Numbered from the stretch's first letter, positions 15,472-24,796 are shown. The stretch is 64,000 bases of DNA from Seohaeicola saemankumensis (GCF_042678485.1 NZ_JBHTKR010000003.1:1-64000), one strand, 5' to 3'. The notes: generated by a model from the letters alone, not told the origin. A program made the numbers and translations.

Positions 15472-17274
15472 ATGACAGAGATCGTTGCAACCTGTCATGG
15501 GCTGCGGATTCCGGCGTCCAACTTCCTGAACGAGACCCGCATCAAGCGGATCAACGCGGCGCGCTATGAAGGCACGGAGATTGCGGGCGCGCTTCATGTC
15601 GTGGAACCCGGTGACAGGGTGCTGGAACTGGGTGCGGGGCTGGGCATTGTCGGCGCGGTGACAGCCCTGAACCGCAAACCCCAGGCCGTCCTGTCCTTCG
15701 AGGCCAACCCGGCGCTATTACCGCATATCAACGCGCTTTATGCAGAAAACAAACTGTCCGAACGTATCCGCGTGGTGAACACCGTGCTGGTCGCGGGCAC
15801 GGAACAGCCGGACACGGTGACGTTTCACGTGCACAGCTCATACCTTGGGTCATCGCTGATCGACAACGCAAAGCGGAAAACAACCGCGATAGATATTCCC
15901 ACGGCAGACTTTGATGACACCGCAGCCGACTTCGGCGCAACAATCCTGCTGATCGATATCGAAGGCGGAGAGCTGGAGCTTTTTCGTCAGATCGACCTGA
16001 CGCGCTTTCGTGCCGTGGTCGTCGAATTCCATCCCGAAGTCTATGGCATTGACGGGATGAAGGAATGCAAGAACATCCTGCGCCAGGCGGGCTTTTCGAA
16101 GATCGGAGAAAAGTCGACCAGAACTGTCTGGACCTGTGCGCGCGCGGTATCCGATGTGCAGGACAAGACCTCGTTGCCAGACGATGCGGCCAGGTCACTG
16201 CCCCCGCCGGCCCCCGATGGCGGCTGGTCCACCCGCATAACGGAGCTTGCACAGGCGGTTGTCGTGCCACCTGAAAGCCGCAGCTTCGTTTCGGCATCTG
16301 GCGTGCTTGATGCCGATGGCGCCCCCTGCCCCAGCGCCGCGCTGTGGCGCAATATTCGCCCCCTTACCCTGTCGCCAAAGATGCCATCGGGCGAGACCCG
16401 GAAGTTGCCCGGCACCTGGATCTGGGGCGGAACATTGGCCGGGCATTTCGGTCATTTCCTGATGGAAAGCACTGGGCGGCTCTGGGGTCTGGACGAATAT
16501 CCCGAAGCTGACGGCATTGTCTTTGTTCCCAAGGGGCCCAAGCTGACCGCGCTTTATCAGTGGCAGAAAGACTTTCTTGACCTGGCCGGTGTGACAAAAC
16601 GCATTGAACTGGCCACCAGCCCCTTGCAGGTGGAACGCCTTCTAGTGCCCGGCCAGGGCCTGGGACTGGGCGACATCGTTCAGGGAACGCAGGCCACGCG
16701 GGCATTCTTTTCCCGGTTCGGAGCGTCAATTGCCCCTGACGGGGGTGAAAAGCTCTATATCAGCCGCTCGGGTCTATCCCTGCAAAAGGGGCTGCTGATC
16801 GGCGAGCACGAGCTGGAAGACAGGCTTGCCGCAGAAGGGTACGAGATTTTCCATCCGCAAAAGCACAGGCTTTCCGTTCAGGTCGCGCGGTACAAGGCGG
16901 CACAGAAGATCATCGCGGCAGAGGGGTCTGCCGTGCATTTCTTTGCGTTGGTTGCGCGGCCTCATCAACAGTTCGGGATGATCATCCGGCGTCGGTCACG
17001 CGCAACAGATCAGATCAATGCCCATCTGCAAAGCTTTGGCGGCATTGAGCCTGTGAATTTCGATGCCTTGCGGCGCACATGGGCCCGCCCGAACCAGCCA
17101 CGCGCTCGGCTGGCCCTGGGTGAGCTGGATCTGCCCCGCCTTCAAGGAATGCTGGCCAGCAACGGTTTCATTTCGACCGATGCGGCGGCCTGGTCACATC
17201 TGGAAGAGGCGGCGATCATCGCGCGGATAGGGCGCAAGTTTCGTCCGAAAGACATCGTGCAAGCCCAGACCTGA
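15472..17274 (+). CDS. FkbM methyltransferase fused to GT61-like glycosyltransferase
   Basis: A 600-residue bifunctional protein. Residues about 40-225 are a SAM-dependent FkbM-type methyltransferase (RVLELGAGLGIVG, FEANPALLP, LLIDIEGGELEL). Residues about 285-560 match the DUF563/GT61 family, with WGGTLAGHFGHFLMESTGRL, a YISRSG strand and IIAAEGSAVHF. The two activities are usually on separate proteins acting on surface polysaccharides or O-glycans. A Pro- and Asp-rich linker (around 228-255) joins them. ATG 15472 is chosen, with an AGGTG just upstream; GTG 15463 is possible. Cytoplasmic. It lies alone, between a flavoprotein gene and a cytochrome gene, with no polysaccharide cluster nearby. 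Confidence 0.8.
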   Translation: MTEIVATCHGLRIPASNFLNETRIKRINAARYEGTEIAGALHVVEPGDRVLELGAGLGIVGAVTALNRKPQAVLSFEANPALLPHINALYAENKLSERIRVVNTVLVAGTEQPDTVTFHVHSSYLGSSLIDNAKRKTTAIDIPTADFDDTAADFGATILLIDIEGGELELFRQIDLTRFRAVVVEFHPEVYGIDGMKECKNILRQAGFSKIGEKSTRTVWTCARAVSDVQDKTSLPDDAARSLPPPAPDGGWSTRITELAQAVVVPPESRSFVSASGVLDADGAPCPSAALWRNIRPLTLSPKMPSGETRKLPGTWIWGGTLAGHFGHFLMESTGRLWGLDEYPEADGIVFVPKGPKLTALYQWQKDFLDLAGVTKRIELATSPLQVERLLVPGQGLGLGDIVQGTQATRAFFSRFGASIAPDGGEKLYISRSGLSLQKGLLIGEHELEDRLAAEGYEIFHPQKHRLSVQVARYKAAQKIIAAEGSAVHFFALVARPHQQFGMIIRRRSRATDQINAHLQSFGGIEPVNFDALRRTWARPNQPRARLALGELDLPRLQGMLASNGFISTDAAAWSHLEEAAIIARIGRKFRPKDIVQAQT

Positions 17275-17339
17275 CCCCTACGGATCGCCTTGCCGTTTGT
17301 GAAGAACCGATCTTCCGTCTGTGGAATTTTCCTTGCCGG

Positions 17340-17554
17340 TCAGTTGGCTTGACCGAATGTCCAGCGGCATGGCGGCGGCGACACATAGGCGGCCTTCTGA
17401 ACCGGCAGCCCGATGGTCCCCCAAAGGCAGAGCCCCTTGCGCGTGCGACGGTCGTGGATTCATGCGCGACCTGTCGGAAGGTGCCCAGCACGGTATCGGA
17501 AAACGCATTCGCGGCCATCGCGATGCTGGGGCCACAAAAGTTCAGGTACGACAT
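17340..17554 (-). pseudogene. Possible frameshifted small gene
   Basis: On the minus strand, ATG 17554 (AGAGGA six bases upstream) opens a frame with very good codon use for about 35 codons (MSYLNFCGPSIAMAANAF at the start). It then turns Arg-rich. A frame shifted by +2 takes over with equally good codon use (LPVQKAAYVSPPPCRWTFGQ) and stops at TGA 17340-17342. Joining the two would give a protein of roughly 70 residues. This may be a frameshift mutation, a sequencing error or coincidence. No family is recognised. Confidence 0.3.
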
Positions 17555-17619
17555 CAAAATCCTCTGCGGGGATGAGGGTGCCGAAGTCTGACGCGGGTCC
17601 GCCATCCCGAGGCCCTGCA

Positions 17620-17633
17620 ATGATTCAGATCAT
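17620..17633. promoter_or_regulatory. Candidate FNR/DNR-type binding site
   Basis: The sequence ATGATTCAGATCAT is a perfect palindrome with core TGAT-N4-ATCA, matching the FNR/DNR consensus TTGATNNNNATCAA except at the two outermost bases. It lies 64 bp upstream of the cytochrome c start (17697). The same TCAG spacer occurs in the site at 34927-34940. Confidence 0.4.
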
Positions 17634-17696
17634 GGACCCGTTCCCGCAGGGTATGGTCGAGTTTTTCATCAGCATTTCATGAAGAGGAGTGGGAAG

Positions 17697-18011
17697 ATGA
17701 AAGTGTCATGCATTGTTTTCGCTGCCATCACTGGTCTTGCCTCGTTGGCGCAGGCAGAAGATGCCTATATCGCATCCGGCAAACGCACCGCCGAGGCCAA
17801 TTGCGCCCAGTGCCACAACATTGCCCCCGGCGGCGCCTTCAAGCTTTATCCACCAAGCTTTCAGGCAATCGCCACCTACATGGATCCCGAGATCATGCGG
17901 TTGAAGATCATGTATCCGGACCATGTGTCGATCATGCCGCAGTTTCACACCTTCATTTTCGAAGGCACGCTGGACAATATCGTGGGGTATATCCAGTCGC
18001 TTGATCAGTGA
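17697..18011 (+). CDS. Small periplasmic c-type cytochrome
   Basis: A 104-residue class I cytochrome c. It has a Sec signal peptide (VSCIVFAAITGLASLAQA, cleavage near residue 19), then CAQCH at about 36-40 for covalent haem binding. The later HVSIMPQF supplies a candidate Met axial ligand. It probably carries electrons in the periplasm between the respiratory chain and a terminal oxidase or reductase. The start is ATG 17697, seven bases after GAGGAG; an in-frame ATG at 17679 lacks a site. A candidate FNR-type box at 17620-17633 suggests low-oxygen control. Confidence 0.85.
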   Translation: MKVSCIVFAAITGLASLAQAEDAYIASGKRTAEANCAQCHNIAPGGAFKLYPPSFQAIATYMDPEIMRLKIMYPDHVSIMPQFHTFIFEGTLDNIVGYIQSLDQ

Positions 18012-18185
18012 CCGATCGGTACGGGCGGCGCGGGACGGGCAGCACGGGCGGCGGACCTGCTGCCGAAGATGGGATGCCGTCATTCTTGCGCGCTGGTCAA
18101 CGGGTACGAAGGCGGCAAGGCCGGGAATGGCCCACAGGCAACCTTGCCCCCTGACTGCGCGGTCAAGACCACGCAGCCGCGGGTC

Positions 18186-19043
18186 TCAGCTTGACGATCC
18201 CGCGTAAAGCCCGGGAACCAACCCTTCGGCCAGCTTTTTCAACGCCTCCGCCGAGGTGCCCGCGGGCTGTACCGGGCCGTAATACACGTCATAGCTGCCA
18301 CCAAGCTTGGCCAGAAGTTCGGACACGTAACGCAATGAGGCGACCGTGCGCGCAAAATCATCGTTTCCGCCGCTGATCACCCGGGCAAATTTCCGCGTTT
18401 TGTAATAATGCACGGAATTGCACATGTTCGCAGAGGCCGGGACGATCGGGGCCTTGGCGGCCGCGGATGTACGCGTGATGCCAGAGCGCCAGGGCGGCTC
18501 GCATAGCAGGCCGTCCTTCATATCCGGCACACGTCCAGATCCGAAAACCAGCAGCGCGCCACCGTCGTGCAGATGTGCCAGCATCCCCGCGCTGGTCTGG
18601 CGGGCAGAGACGACCTTGTCCCTTCGATCGAAGTCCACCGCGATGATGCGCTCTGGCCCCAGAAACCGTTCTGCCTCGCGGTTTGCCACAACCTTGAGGT
18701 CGGGGCGGTGATCCAGAAGTGCACCGGCATGGGCGATGAAATCAAACGTGCCGATCGGGTGGGTCGCCCCGATGACAACCGCGCCTTCGGTCGGAATATT
18801 GTCAAGGCCATGCGCCGTGATGGTTGTGCCGCCTTTCATTTCCAGCAACGCCCGCACCAGATCATGCCCGGTTCTGTCACCAAGTTCGATCAGAACCTGT
18901 TCGGTTTCCCGAAGCGCGAAAAATGCCTGCCCCATGACGCGCTGGCAAATCCTGTCCACGCCTTGCATGCCAAGTCGCAGCGCTTTCAGACGCAGGTCCG
19001 CGCCTTCTGCAATACGCAGCCGCGCGCGCAAAAGGGCATCCAT
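18186..19043 (-). CDS. Acyltransferase-like protein (PlsC/lyso-lipid type)
   Basis: A 285-residue protein with the core of glycerolipid acyltransferases. GATHPIGTFDF near residues 90-100 corresponds to the catalytic HxxxxxD block of the NHPTGIAD subgroup, with NREAERFLGPERI and DFDRRDKV after it. The motif LVFGSGRVPD occupies the place of the FPEGTRS block, with the usual Glu replaced. It probably acylates a lysophospholipid or related amphiphile at the inner membrane, but the altered second block makes activity and substrate uncertain. ATG 19043 is preferred; the frame is open to TTG 19136. It is divergent from the transporter gene at 19342. Confidence 0.65.
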   Translation of the reverse strand: MDALLRARLRIAEGADLRLKALRLGMQGVDRICQRVMGQAFFALRETEQVLIELGDRTGHDLVRALLEMKGGTTITAHGLDNIPTEGAVVIGATHPIGTFDFIAHAGALLDHRPDLKVVANREAERFLGPERIIAVDFDRRDKVVSARQTSAGMLAHLHDGGALLVFGSGRVPDMKDGLLCEPPWRSGITRTSAAAKAPIVPASANMCNSVHYYKTRKFARVISGGNDDFARTVASLRYVSELLAKLGGSYDVYYGPVQPAGTSAEALKKLAEGLVPGLYAGSSS

Positions 19044-19341
19044 CGGGTTCTGTTTCCTGGCTTTGACCACGTTGTTCCCTGAACGAAAGACCGCTGTTGC
19101 GAACACGTCGACATGGCATTCCCCCGGTCTGTTCAAGGTCAGGCAGGTTCAGCGGCGGCCAGCTTTATAATGCCACCTTTTTCCCGGACCAGAAAGACAC
19201 TGCTGCCGCAGCCGACGGATCGCCCGGCAGACAACCGATGAGGCATGTCAAAGATATTCGTAAAGTGTATCATCCACCGCAAGCAGCTTGTCCCACGATC
19301 GCCACCGGCAAGGTTGGCCGCATGCACCGAGAAACGGCATC

Positions 19342-20259
19342 ATGAACAATCAAGTCACCGCAGGCATTGACGAGGTGCTGCTGAACTTTTCACCCACCAG
19401 CCTGCAGATCCTCAATGCCGTTCTGGCCGTGGTGATGTTTTCCATCGCGATCGACCTCAAACCCGGCGACTTCAAGCGGCTGGGCCGCGCCCCGAAACCC
19501 CTGCTTGTCGGATTGCTTTCGCAATTCGTCGTCTTGCCGGCCCTGACCTTTTGCTTGATCCTTGTGACTGCGCCGCAACCGTCCATTGCGCTTGGGCTGA
19601 TCCTTGTCGCGGCTTGCCCGGGCGGCAATATCTCGAACTTCATCACGCATCGCGCGCGCGGCAACGCGGCGCTGTCGGTCTCGATGACGGCTTTTGCCTC
19701 GGTCGCGGCCATTGTCATGACGCCTTTCAACCTGGGCTTCTGGGGCAGCCTTTATGGACCGACCCGGGAATTGTTGCAGAAAACCTCGATTGATCCGGTT
19801 TCGGCGGCGATCACTGTCGGGCTGATGCTGGTGCTGCCCCTATGCCTTGGCGTGATGCTGAATGTGAAGCGGCCCGATGTCACCGCCCGCCTGCGCCGGC
19901 CACTTCAATATGTGTCGATGGGGATTTTCATCGCTTTCATCGTCCTGGCACTGGCGGCAAACTGGACGCTTTTCCTGCAGTTCGCAGGCGCTGTGACTTT
20001 TCTTGTGCTGTTGCACAATGCCCTGGCGCTTGGTGGCGGGTACGTCACTGCAAGCGTGATGGGACTATCGGCCTTTGACCGCCGCGCGGTCATGATCGAG
20101 ACCGGCATCCAGAATTCGGGTCTTGGCCTGATCCTGATCTTCGGGTTCTTCGGCGGGCTGGGGGGAATGGCGGTGGTGGCCGCTTTCTGGGGGGTGTGGC
20201 ATGTGATTTCCGGGATCGCGCTGGCTGGGCTGATGTCGCGCACCGAAGCCGCCCGATGA
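19342..20259 (+). CDS. Bile acid:sodium symporter (BASS) family transporter
   Basis: A 305-residue inner-membrane protein with about ten hydrophobic segments. The SBF family signatures are present: DLKPGDFKRL after the first helix, VAACPGGNISNFITHRARG in the middle and IETGIQNSGLGLIL near the end, matching the crossed-helix sodium-site regions of ASBT-type transporters. Members import bile acids, pantoate, pyruvate or other organic anions with sodium. The substrate here is unknown. The start is ATG 19342 (MNNQVTAG); a longer frame from TTG 19288 is unlikely. It is convergent with the outer-membrane barrel gene. Confidence 0.85.
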   Translation: MNNQVTAGIDEVLLNFSPTSLQILNAVLAVVMFSIAIDLKPGDFKRLGRAPKPLLVGLLSQFVVLPALTFCLILVTAPQPSIALGLILVAACPGGNISNFITHRARGNAALSVSMTAFASVAAIVMTPFNLGFWGSLYGPTRELLQKTSIDPVSAAITVGLMLVLPLCLGVMLNVKRPDVTARLRRPLQYVSMGIFIAFIVLALAANWTLFLQFAGAVTFLVLLHNALALGGGYVTASVMGLSAFDRRAVMIETGIQNSGLGLILIFGFFGGLGGMAVVAAFWGVWHVISGIALAGLMSRTEAAR

Positions 20260-20358
20260 CCATGGCGCACCCCGGGCGGTCTTCGGACGGCCTTGCCACT
20301 TCGGCCAGGGCCTGTGTGCGCGCAGGTGACTTTCGAACCTCAGGCGCCTTTGCCCGCG

Positions 20359-21339
20359 TCAGAAGCTGAACCCGTAGGACATCTCGATGCCGACACCATA
20401 GACATCGGATCGCACGTAACCGATGTCTATGCTTGTCGACAGCACCCCTGCGCCCAGATCCCCCGTGACCCCCAGTCCGACCCGGGGGGAGAGGAAATAG
20501 TCGATCACGCCAGTCGTGTCTTCCTGGTGGCCATACTCAAGATCGAAGGACGCCCAAGGCGTCAGGCCGCCCGCCATGACAGTCGCGTTGAACGCATGTC
20601 GTGCACCGACGGATCCGATGAACTGTTCTGTCGTCCCACCCGTCACGCCGCCAACCCCAAGCGGGAAATCCTCCCAGGAACCGGACAGACGCATGCGTGG
20701 CTGCAACACGCCTGTAGACATGGCGACTGCCCCGCTGACGGAAAAACCGGCCTGCGTTCTTGTCGTATCGAACGCGGCTGCACCCACCTCGTAATCCAGG
20801 GCGGAATGGGCCAGGTAGAGGTCGATCACGACACCGGATGCGAAGGCATGCGCGGCATAGGCACCAACCGTGTAGGACGATGTGCCGGTTTCGGGGGAAA
20901 CGGAATCCTCAAGATCGGTCTTGCCTGCGCCAAGCATCAGACCAAGCACGCCAGACTGGCCAAGACGCCAGTCCATGCCAGCTGACAGATCGGCAGAATA
21001 CCCCTCATAGCCATCGAAATAGGAGGCCCCGCCGAACGCTAGCCAGGCATTCGCCTCATGCGCGGCGCCAGAATTTCCCTGCGTCGAGACGAACAGGTCA
21101 GACCGGGTCACCGCATCGCCGGTTCCCGAGGCGCCCGGCAACTGAAAGCGTCCGCGCAAGGTCTGGTCGATTGCGTTGCGCGCCGCATGGCCCTGCTGAA
21201 ATCCACCGACCCCAGACAGGGCAAAGACGGCCGCATCCATGGACGGTCCGGTAAACTGTCCGGTTTCAACTTGTGCAAATGCTGGGGGTGCAACGCCAAA
21301 TAGGACAGACGCGGCAAGGGCAAGGCGGTACTTGGTCAT
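20359..21339 (-). CDS. Outer-membrane beta-barrel protein (autotransporter-domain-like)
   Basis: A 326-residue exported protein with a clear signal peptide (YRLALAASVLFGVAPPAFA, cleavage after residue 22). The mature part alternates polar and hydrophobic residues in many predicted beta-strands and ends in YGFSF, whose terminal Phe is the recognition signal for the BAM complex. The C-terminal ~240 residues (NAWLAFGGASYFDGYEG onward) resemble the autotransporter beta-domain, and there is almost no passenger. Its role could be adhesion or transport; no ligand is evident. It is one of several outer-membrane proteins in this region. Confidence 0.7.
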   Translation of the reverse strand: MTKYRLALAASVLFGVAPPAFAQVETGQFTGPSMDAAVFALSGVGGFQQGHAARNAIDQTLRGRFQLPGASGTGDAVTRSDLFVSTQGNSGAAHEANAWLAFGGASYFDGYEGYSADLSAGMDWRLGQSGVLGLMLGAGKTDLEDSVSPETGTSSYTVGAYAAHAFASGVVIDLYLAHSALDYEVGAAAFDTTRTQAGFSVSGAVAMSTGVLQPRMRLSGSWEDFPLGVGGVTGGTTEQFIGSVGARHAFNATVMAGGLTPWASFDLEYGHQEDTTGVIDYFLSPRVGLGVTGDLGAGVLSTSIDIGYVRSDVYGVGIEMSYGFSF

Positions 21340-21874
21340 CTGATTATTTCCTGCTCAATTCTCATTTCAATCAACTCAAGGTCGATTTTTTTAACTCAAT
21401 AGAAATGGAGAGGGTGTTTTTTATCAAGGGAAACAACGATCTGGCGGGGTCCGCAAACTCTTTTGTGGCATTTGAAACACTTTACCATCACCTGTGGTCA
21501 CGCCCCGCCCGGTGCATGGGGCGGCAAGGAAGCCATGCTTGCCCACCTTCCCGCCTGGATTTCCCGGCCGACTGTTCTTGCTGAAATGTCCCGTGAAAAC
21601 CCCGGCGCCAGATGCAGGGGACCTAGCCATTTCACAGCCTGCGTGGCAGGCGAAATGGCGGCAAGTGACCCGATGCTTCATGTGGATGATTGCCACAGAC
21701 CACCCCGGACAGGCGCCGAACATGCCCCGTTCATTCTGGTGATCTCGGGATTACGGGTCAGCCGTTCCGTCTTACCGTAAAGGTTGACTGATCAAGATTT
21801 GCAAAAGTAGAAATTCAAAAAAGCCCCTTTTTAAATGCACCCTTTTCGCGCCATGCTGATGACAAGGACGACAG
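21340..21874. other. Divergent intergenic region, about 535 bp
   Basis: This lies between two divergent outer-membrane protein genes. It is AT-rich at 21340-21420 and 21770-21850, where the two promoters presumably sit. TTGACT at 21784 with TAGAAA 18 bases later is a plausible sigma-70-like promoter for the porin gene, and TTGACTGATCAA there is palindromic. No gene is supported in the middle. Confidence 0.4.
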
Positions 21875-23326
21875 ATGCGAAAATCCCGGCTGCCGCATCA
21901 CGGCAATACAACAGGCGGAATTCTGATCCTTGGCATTACCGCGGCGCTGATGTTTTCCGGTCATGCCCGGGCACAGGACCGCACCACGATCGTTGAGACG
22001 GACGCCCTGACCCTGCGCTGGCATCTTCAGGGTGGGCTGAACGCTGTCAGTGAAAGCAACCTGTTCTGGGACCTTGCCACGGCGACGGCCTCTGGCAGTG
22101 GGTTCGATCCGAACACGCAATGGCTGGAGGGCTATTTGAAGCCTGGATTGAGCTTCGACTACCAGCTCGATACGGGCGCGACCCTTTACGGCAAAGTCTC
22201 GGCGGTGTCCTCCCATACCTGGGGGACAGACGCATTCGACAGGGGCGACACGGGTGCCACGACGCTTGAAGAAGCCTACTTTGCCGTGCGTGGCGTGTCG
22301 GGTTCCGGCCTGTCCTGGGATCTGTCGATTGGCCCGCGCGAGTTGTCGCTTGGAACCGGCATGCTGATCGCAAATGGCGCGACCAGCGGCTTTGAGCGCG
22401 GCGCGCTGAAATTCGGGCCGCGCAAGGCCTGGGAAATGGCCGCGATCGGGCGATTGTCGCAAGGCAATCTTGCAGCCACGGCCTTCTACATCGACCCGAA
22501 CGAGTTGCCATCGACGGACGGGAACAACGAACTGGCGGGCCTGGACCTGCGTCTTGACGACCCGCGGGGCGGGTATCTCGGGGCGACTTATGTGCATGTC
22601 CTGAAATCGGATTCCCCCTATCCGCAGGCGGCGGCCGGCGGATCTGGCCCGCCCAGGGTGACCAGCGGCGCGCGCGAGGGGACCAACACCTTCAATCTTT
22701 ATGCCAGGACAAACCCCTTTGCGGACACCCTTGAGAACTGGACCTTCACGGGTGACTTTGCCTATCAGTGGAACGACAGGATCGACATGGACGCCTGGGC
22801 CGGGCGCGTGACAGCCGGGTATGCCTTTGCCAACCTGCCATGGTCGCCCAACCTGACCCTGGGCTATCAGACCTTTTCCGGGGACGATCCGGACACGACC
22901 ACGCTGGAACGGTTCGATCCGCTTTATTACCAGGGCAGCCCAAGCGCCTGGGCGACGGGATCCAAATCGGCCTCGACCTTCATCAATTCGAACGTGAACG
23001 CCTTGACGCTGGCGCTGCGGGTGCAACCCTCACCGCAGGATACCTTGACCCTGCGCTATGCCCATATCCGGGCTAACCAGCTGAACAGCCCGGTGCAATT
23101 CGGTCAGGCGACCCGTGTGGACGCGAGCGGAAACATCGTGTCCGGCGTGAGTGATGCACATCTCGCCGATGACCTGTTCCTTGAATACAGCCGCATTATC
23201 AATCGCCATGTTTTTCTCACGGCCGGTGTCTCGGTCTCCTATCCCGGACGCGGGATCAAGGATGTGGTGGGGGGAGACGCGGAACCATGGACAGGGGGGT
23301 TCATCAATGTCGTTTTCAACTTCTGA
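21875..23326 (+). CDS. Alginate-export-like outer-membrane porin
   Basis: A 483-residue outer-membrane protein. A signal peptide (GILILGITAALMFSGHARA) is followed by about 18 predicted beta-strands and a terminal NVVFNF whose last Phe suits BAM-dependent insertion. The middle contains LEEAYFAVRG, ELSLGTGMLIANG and TLGYQTFSGDDP, patterns of the alginate export/AlgE-like family (PF13372). It probably forms a channel for an anionic oligosaccharide or other small molecule. The start ATG 21875 has AAGGA seven bases upstream. The 3' end overlaps the following serine hydrolase gene by 20 bp, so the two are coupled and likely act together. Confidence 0.75.
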   Translation: MRKSRLPHHGNTTGGILILGITAALMFSGHARAQDRTTIVETDALTLRWHLQGGLNAVSESNLFWDLATATASGSGFDPNTQWLEGYLKPGLSFDYQLDTGATLYGKVSAVSSHTWGTDAFDRGDTGATTLEEAYFAVRGVSGSGLSWDLSIGPRELSLGTGMLIANGATSGFERGALKFGPRKAWEMAAIGRLSQGNLAATAFYIDPNELPSTDGNNELAGLDLRLDDPRGGYLGATYVHVLKSDSPYPQAAAGGSGPPRVTSGAREGTNTFNLYARTNPFADTLENWTFTGDFAYQWNDRIDMDAWAGRVTAGYAFANLPWSPNLTLGYQTFSGDDPDTTTLERFDPLYYQGSPSAWATGSKSASTFINSNVNALTLALRVQPSPQDTLTLRYAHIRANQLNSPVQFGQATRVDASGNIVSGVSDAHLADDLFLEYSRIINRHVFLTAGVSVSYPGRGIKDVVGGDAEPWTGGFINVVFNF

Positions 23327-24647
23327 CATTTTCGCCGCAGCGGCGGGTCTTGCCATCGCGCTTGGCGCGTCAAGCGCGGCGCAGGCGCAATCCGCGCCGC
23401 TGTCGGCACAGGAGTCCGACCCGGCCGTGATGGGCTGGATGCAGGGCTTTCCCCCGCCTGTGGACAAGCTGATCACCCAACCGGATGCCAATTACTTCAG
23501 CTTTCCCAAGCTGCGCTGGTCGGTTTGCCATCTGCGGGAATTCCTGCCCACCGAAGAGATCAGCCGCGGTCTGGGTGCGCCCGTCCCGCTTGACTATCCG
23601 TCGCCTGCGGAATTTGCCGACCTGCGCGCCCGGATCGACGCGCTTGCCTTCACGCCGATAGATGGCACCGATCAGATGACATGGCAGGACTCGCTATATG
23701 CCAACTATACCGACGGCATGCTGATCCTTCACAGGGGCAAGGTCGTCTATGAGCGTTACTTCGGCTGCCTTGAGGAGGACGGCAAGCACGCGATCATGTC
23801 GATGACAAAGTCCATCACCGGCCTGTTGGGCGAAATCCTGGTGGCCGAGGGCACGCTGGACGACAGGGCCCTGGTGCGCGATATCATCCCTGATATCGGC
23901 GACAGCGCCTTTGCCACGGCCACCGTGCGGCAGGTCATGGACATGACCACAGGCGTACAATATTCCGAGGATTATTCAGACCCCAACGCCGATATCTGGG
24001 TCTATTCGCGCGCCGCAAGCCCGCTTCCCAAGCCCGAAGGCTATGACGGGCCAGACGGCTATTGGGAGTACCTTCAGCAGGTGAAGCCCGACGGCAATCA
24101 TGGTGACGCGTTTCACTACAAGACGATAAACTCGGACATGCTGGGCTGGATCATCAGCCGCGTCACCGGCAAGTCGGTCACCGATCTTGCGTCAGAGCGG
24201 TTGTGGCGGCGCATGGGTGCCGAACAGGACGCCTATCAGACGGTTGACGGCAAAGGGGTGCCCTTCGCGGGTGGCGGGGTCACGGCCGGCCTTCGGGATC
24301 TGGGCCGCCTTGGCCTGCTGATGCTGAACGAGGGGGTCAGCAACGGCCAGCGGCTGTTCCCCGCGGCGGTGGTGGACAAGATCCGCACAGGCGGCGATCC
24401 GTCGAAATTCGCAGGCTTCCCGACCATTCCGAACGGCAGCTACACCAGCCAGTGGTGGGTGTTCCATAACGACCACGGCGCCTTTGCCGCCCGCGGCGTG
24501 CATGGGCAGACGATCTATGTCGATCCGACCGCCGAGATGGTGCTGGTGCGGCTGTCGTCTTATCCAAGGGCGCAGAACGGGTTCATCGACCCTACCTCGC
24601 TGCCAGCCTATCAGGCGGTGGCAGAGTTCCTGATGACCAGAGAGTGA
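23307..24647 (+). CDS. Exported serine hydrolase (beta-lactamase/DD-peptidase fold)
   Basis: A 446-residue protein with a signal peptide (IFAAAAGLAIALGASSAAQA). The beta-lactamase-like fold is indicated by SMTKS (Ser165 and Lys168, the SxxK pair), the downstream HYKTINSDMLGWI region that supplies the Tyr of the YxN-type motif, and HGQTIYVDP near the C-terminus in the HxG position. Related enzymes are esterases, 6-aminohexanoate-oligomer hydrolases and carboxypeptidases; the substrate is not known. The start ATG 23307 follows GGGGGG within the end of the porin gene and overlaps it by 20 bp. Periplasmic location next to a porin suggests hydrolysis of an imported ester or amide. Confidence 0.8.
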   Translation: MSFSTSDIFAAAAGLAIALGASSAAQAQSAPLSAQESDPAVMGWMQGFPPPVDKLITQPDANYFSFPKLRWSVCHLREFLPTEEISRGLGAPVPLDYPSPAEFADLRARIDALAFTPIDGTDQMTWQDSLYANYTDGMLILHRGKVVYERYFGCLEEDGKHAIMSMTKSITGLLGEILVAEGTLDDRALVRDIIPDIGDSAFATATVRQVMDMTTGVQYSEDYSDPNADIWVYSRAASPLPKPEGYDGPDGYWEYLQQVKPDGNHGDAFHYKTINSDMLGWIISRVTGKSVTDLASERLWRRMGAEQDAYQTVDGKGVPFAGGGVTAGLRDLGRLGLLMLNEGVSNGQRLFPAAVVDKIRTGGDPSKFAGFPTIPNGSYTSQWWVFHNDHGAFAARGVHGQTIYVDPTAEMVLVRLSSYPRAQNGFIDPTSLPAYQAVAEFLMTRE

Positions 24648-24796
24648 CAAGAGCCTGCATTCACATGGTGCAGCCCGCACCGGCGCGCTTTTGCGCCAGC
24701 GCCAAGGCAAAGGGGCAAACCCAACCTTTCGCCGCCCCAAAACCGGGTTTGCTGGCTTGGGTTACGGGCTGGGGTTGCGGGCTGTGGTTGCGGGCG

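Larger units (their letters stand above)
17275..17696. other. Intergenic region, about 420 bp
   Basis: No intact gene is seen between the FkbM/GT61 gene and the cytochrome gene. The region contains a possible frameshifted small gene on the minus strand (17340-17554) and, near its right end, a candidate FNR-like palindrome (17620-17633) in front of the cytochrome gene. Confidence 0.4.
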
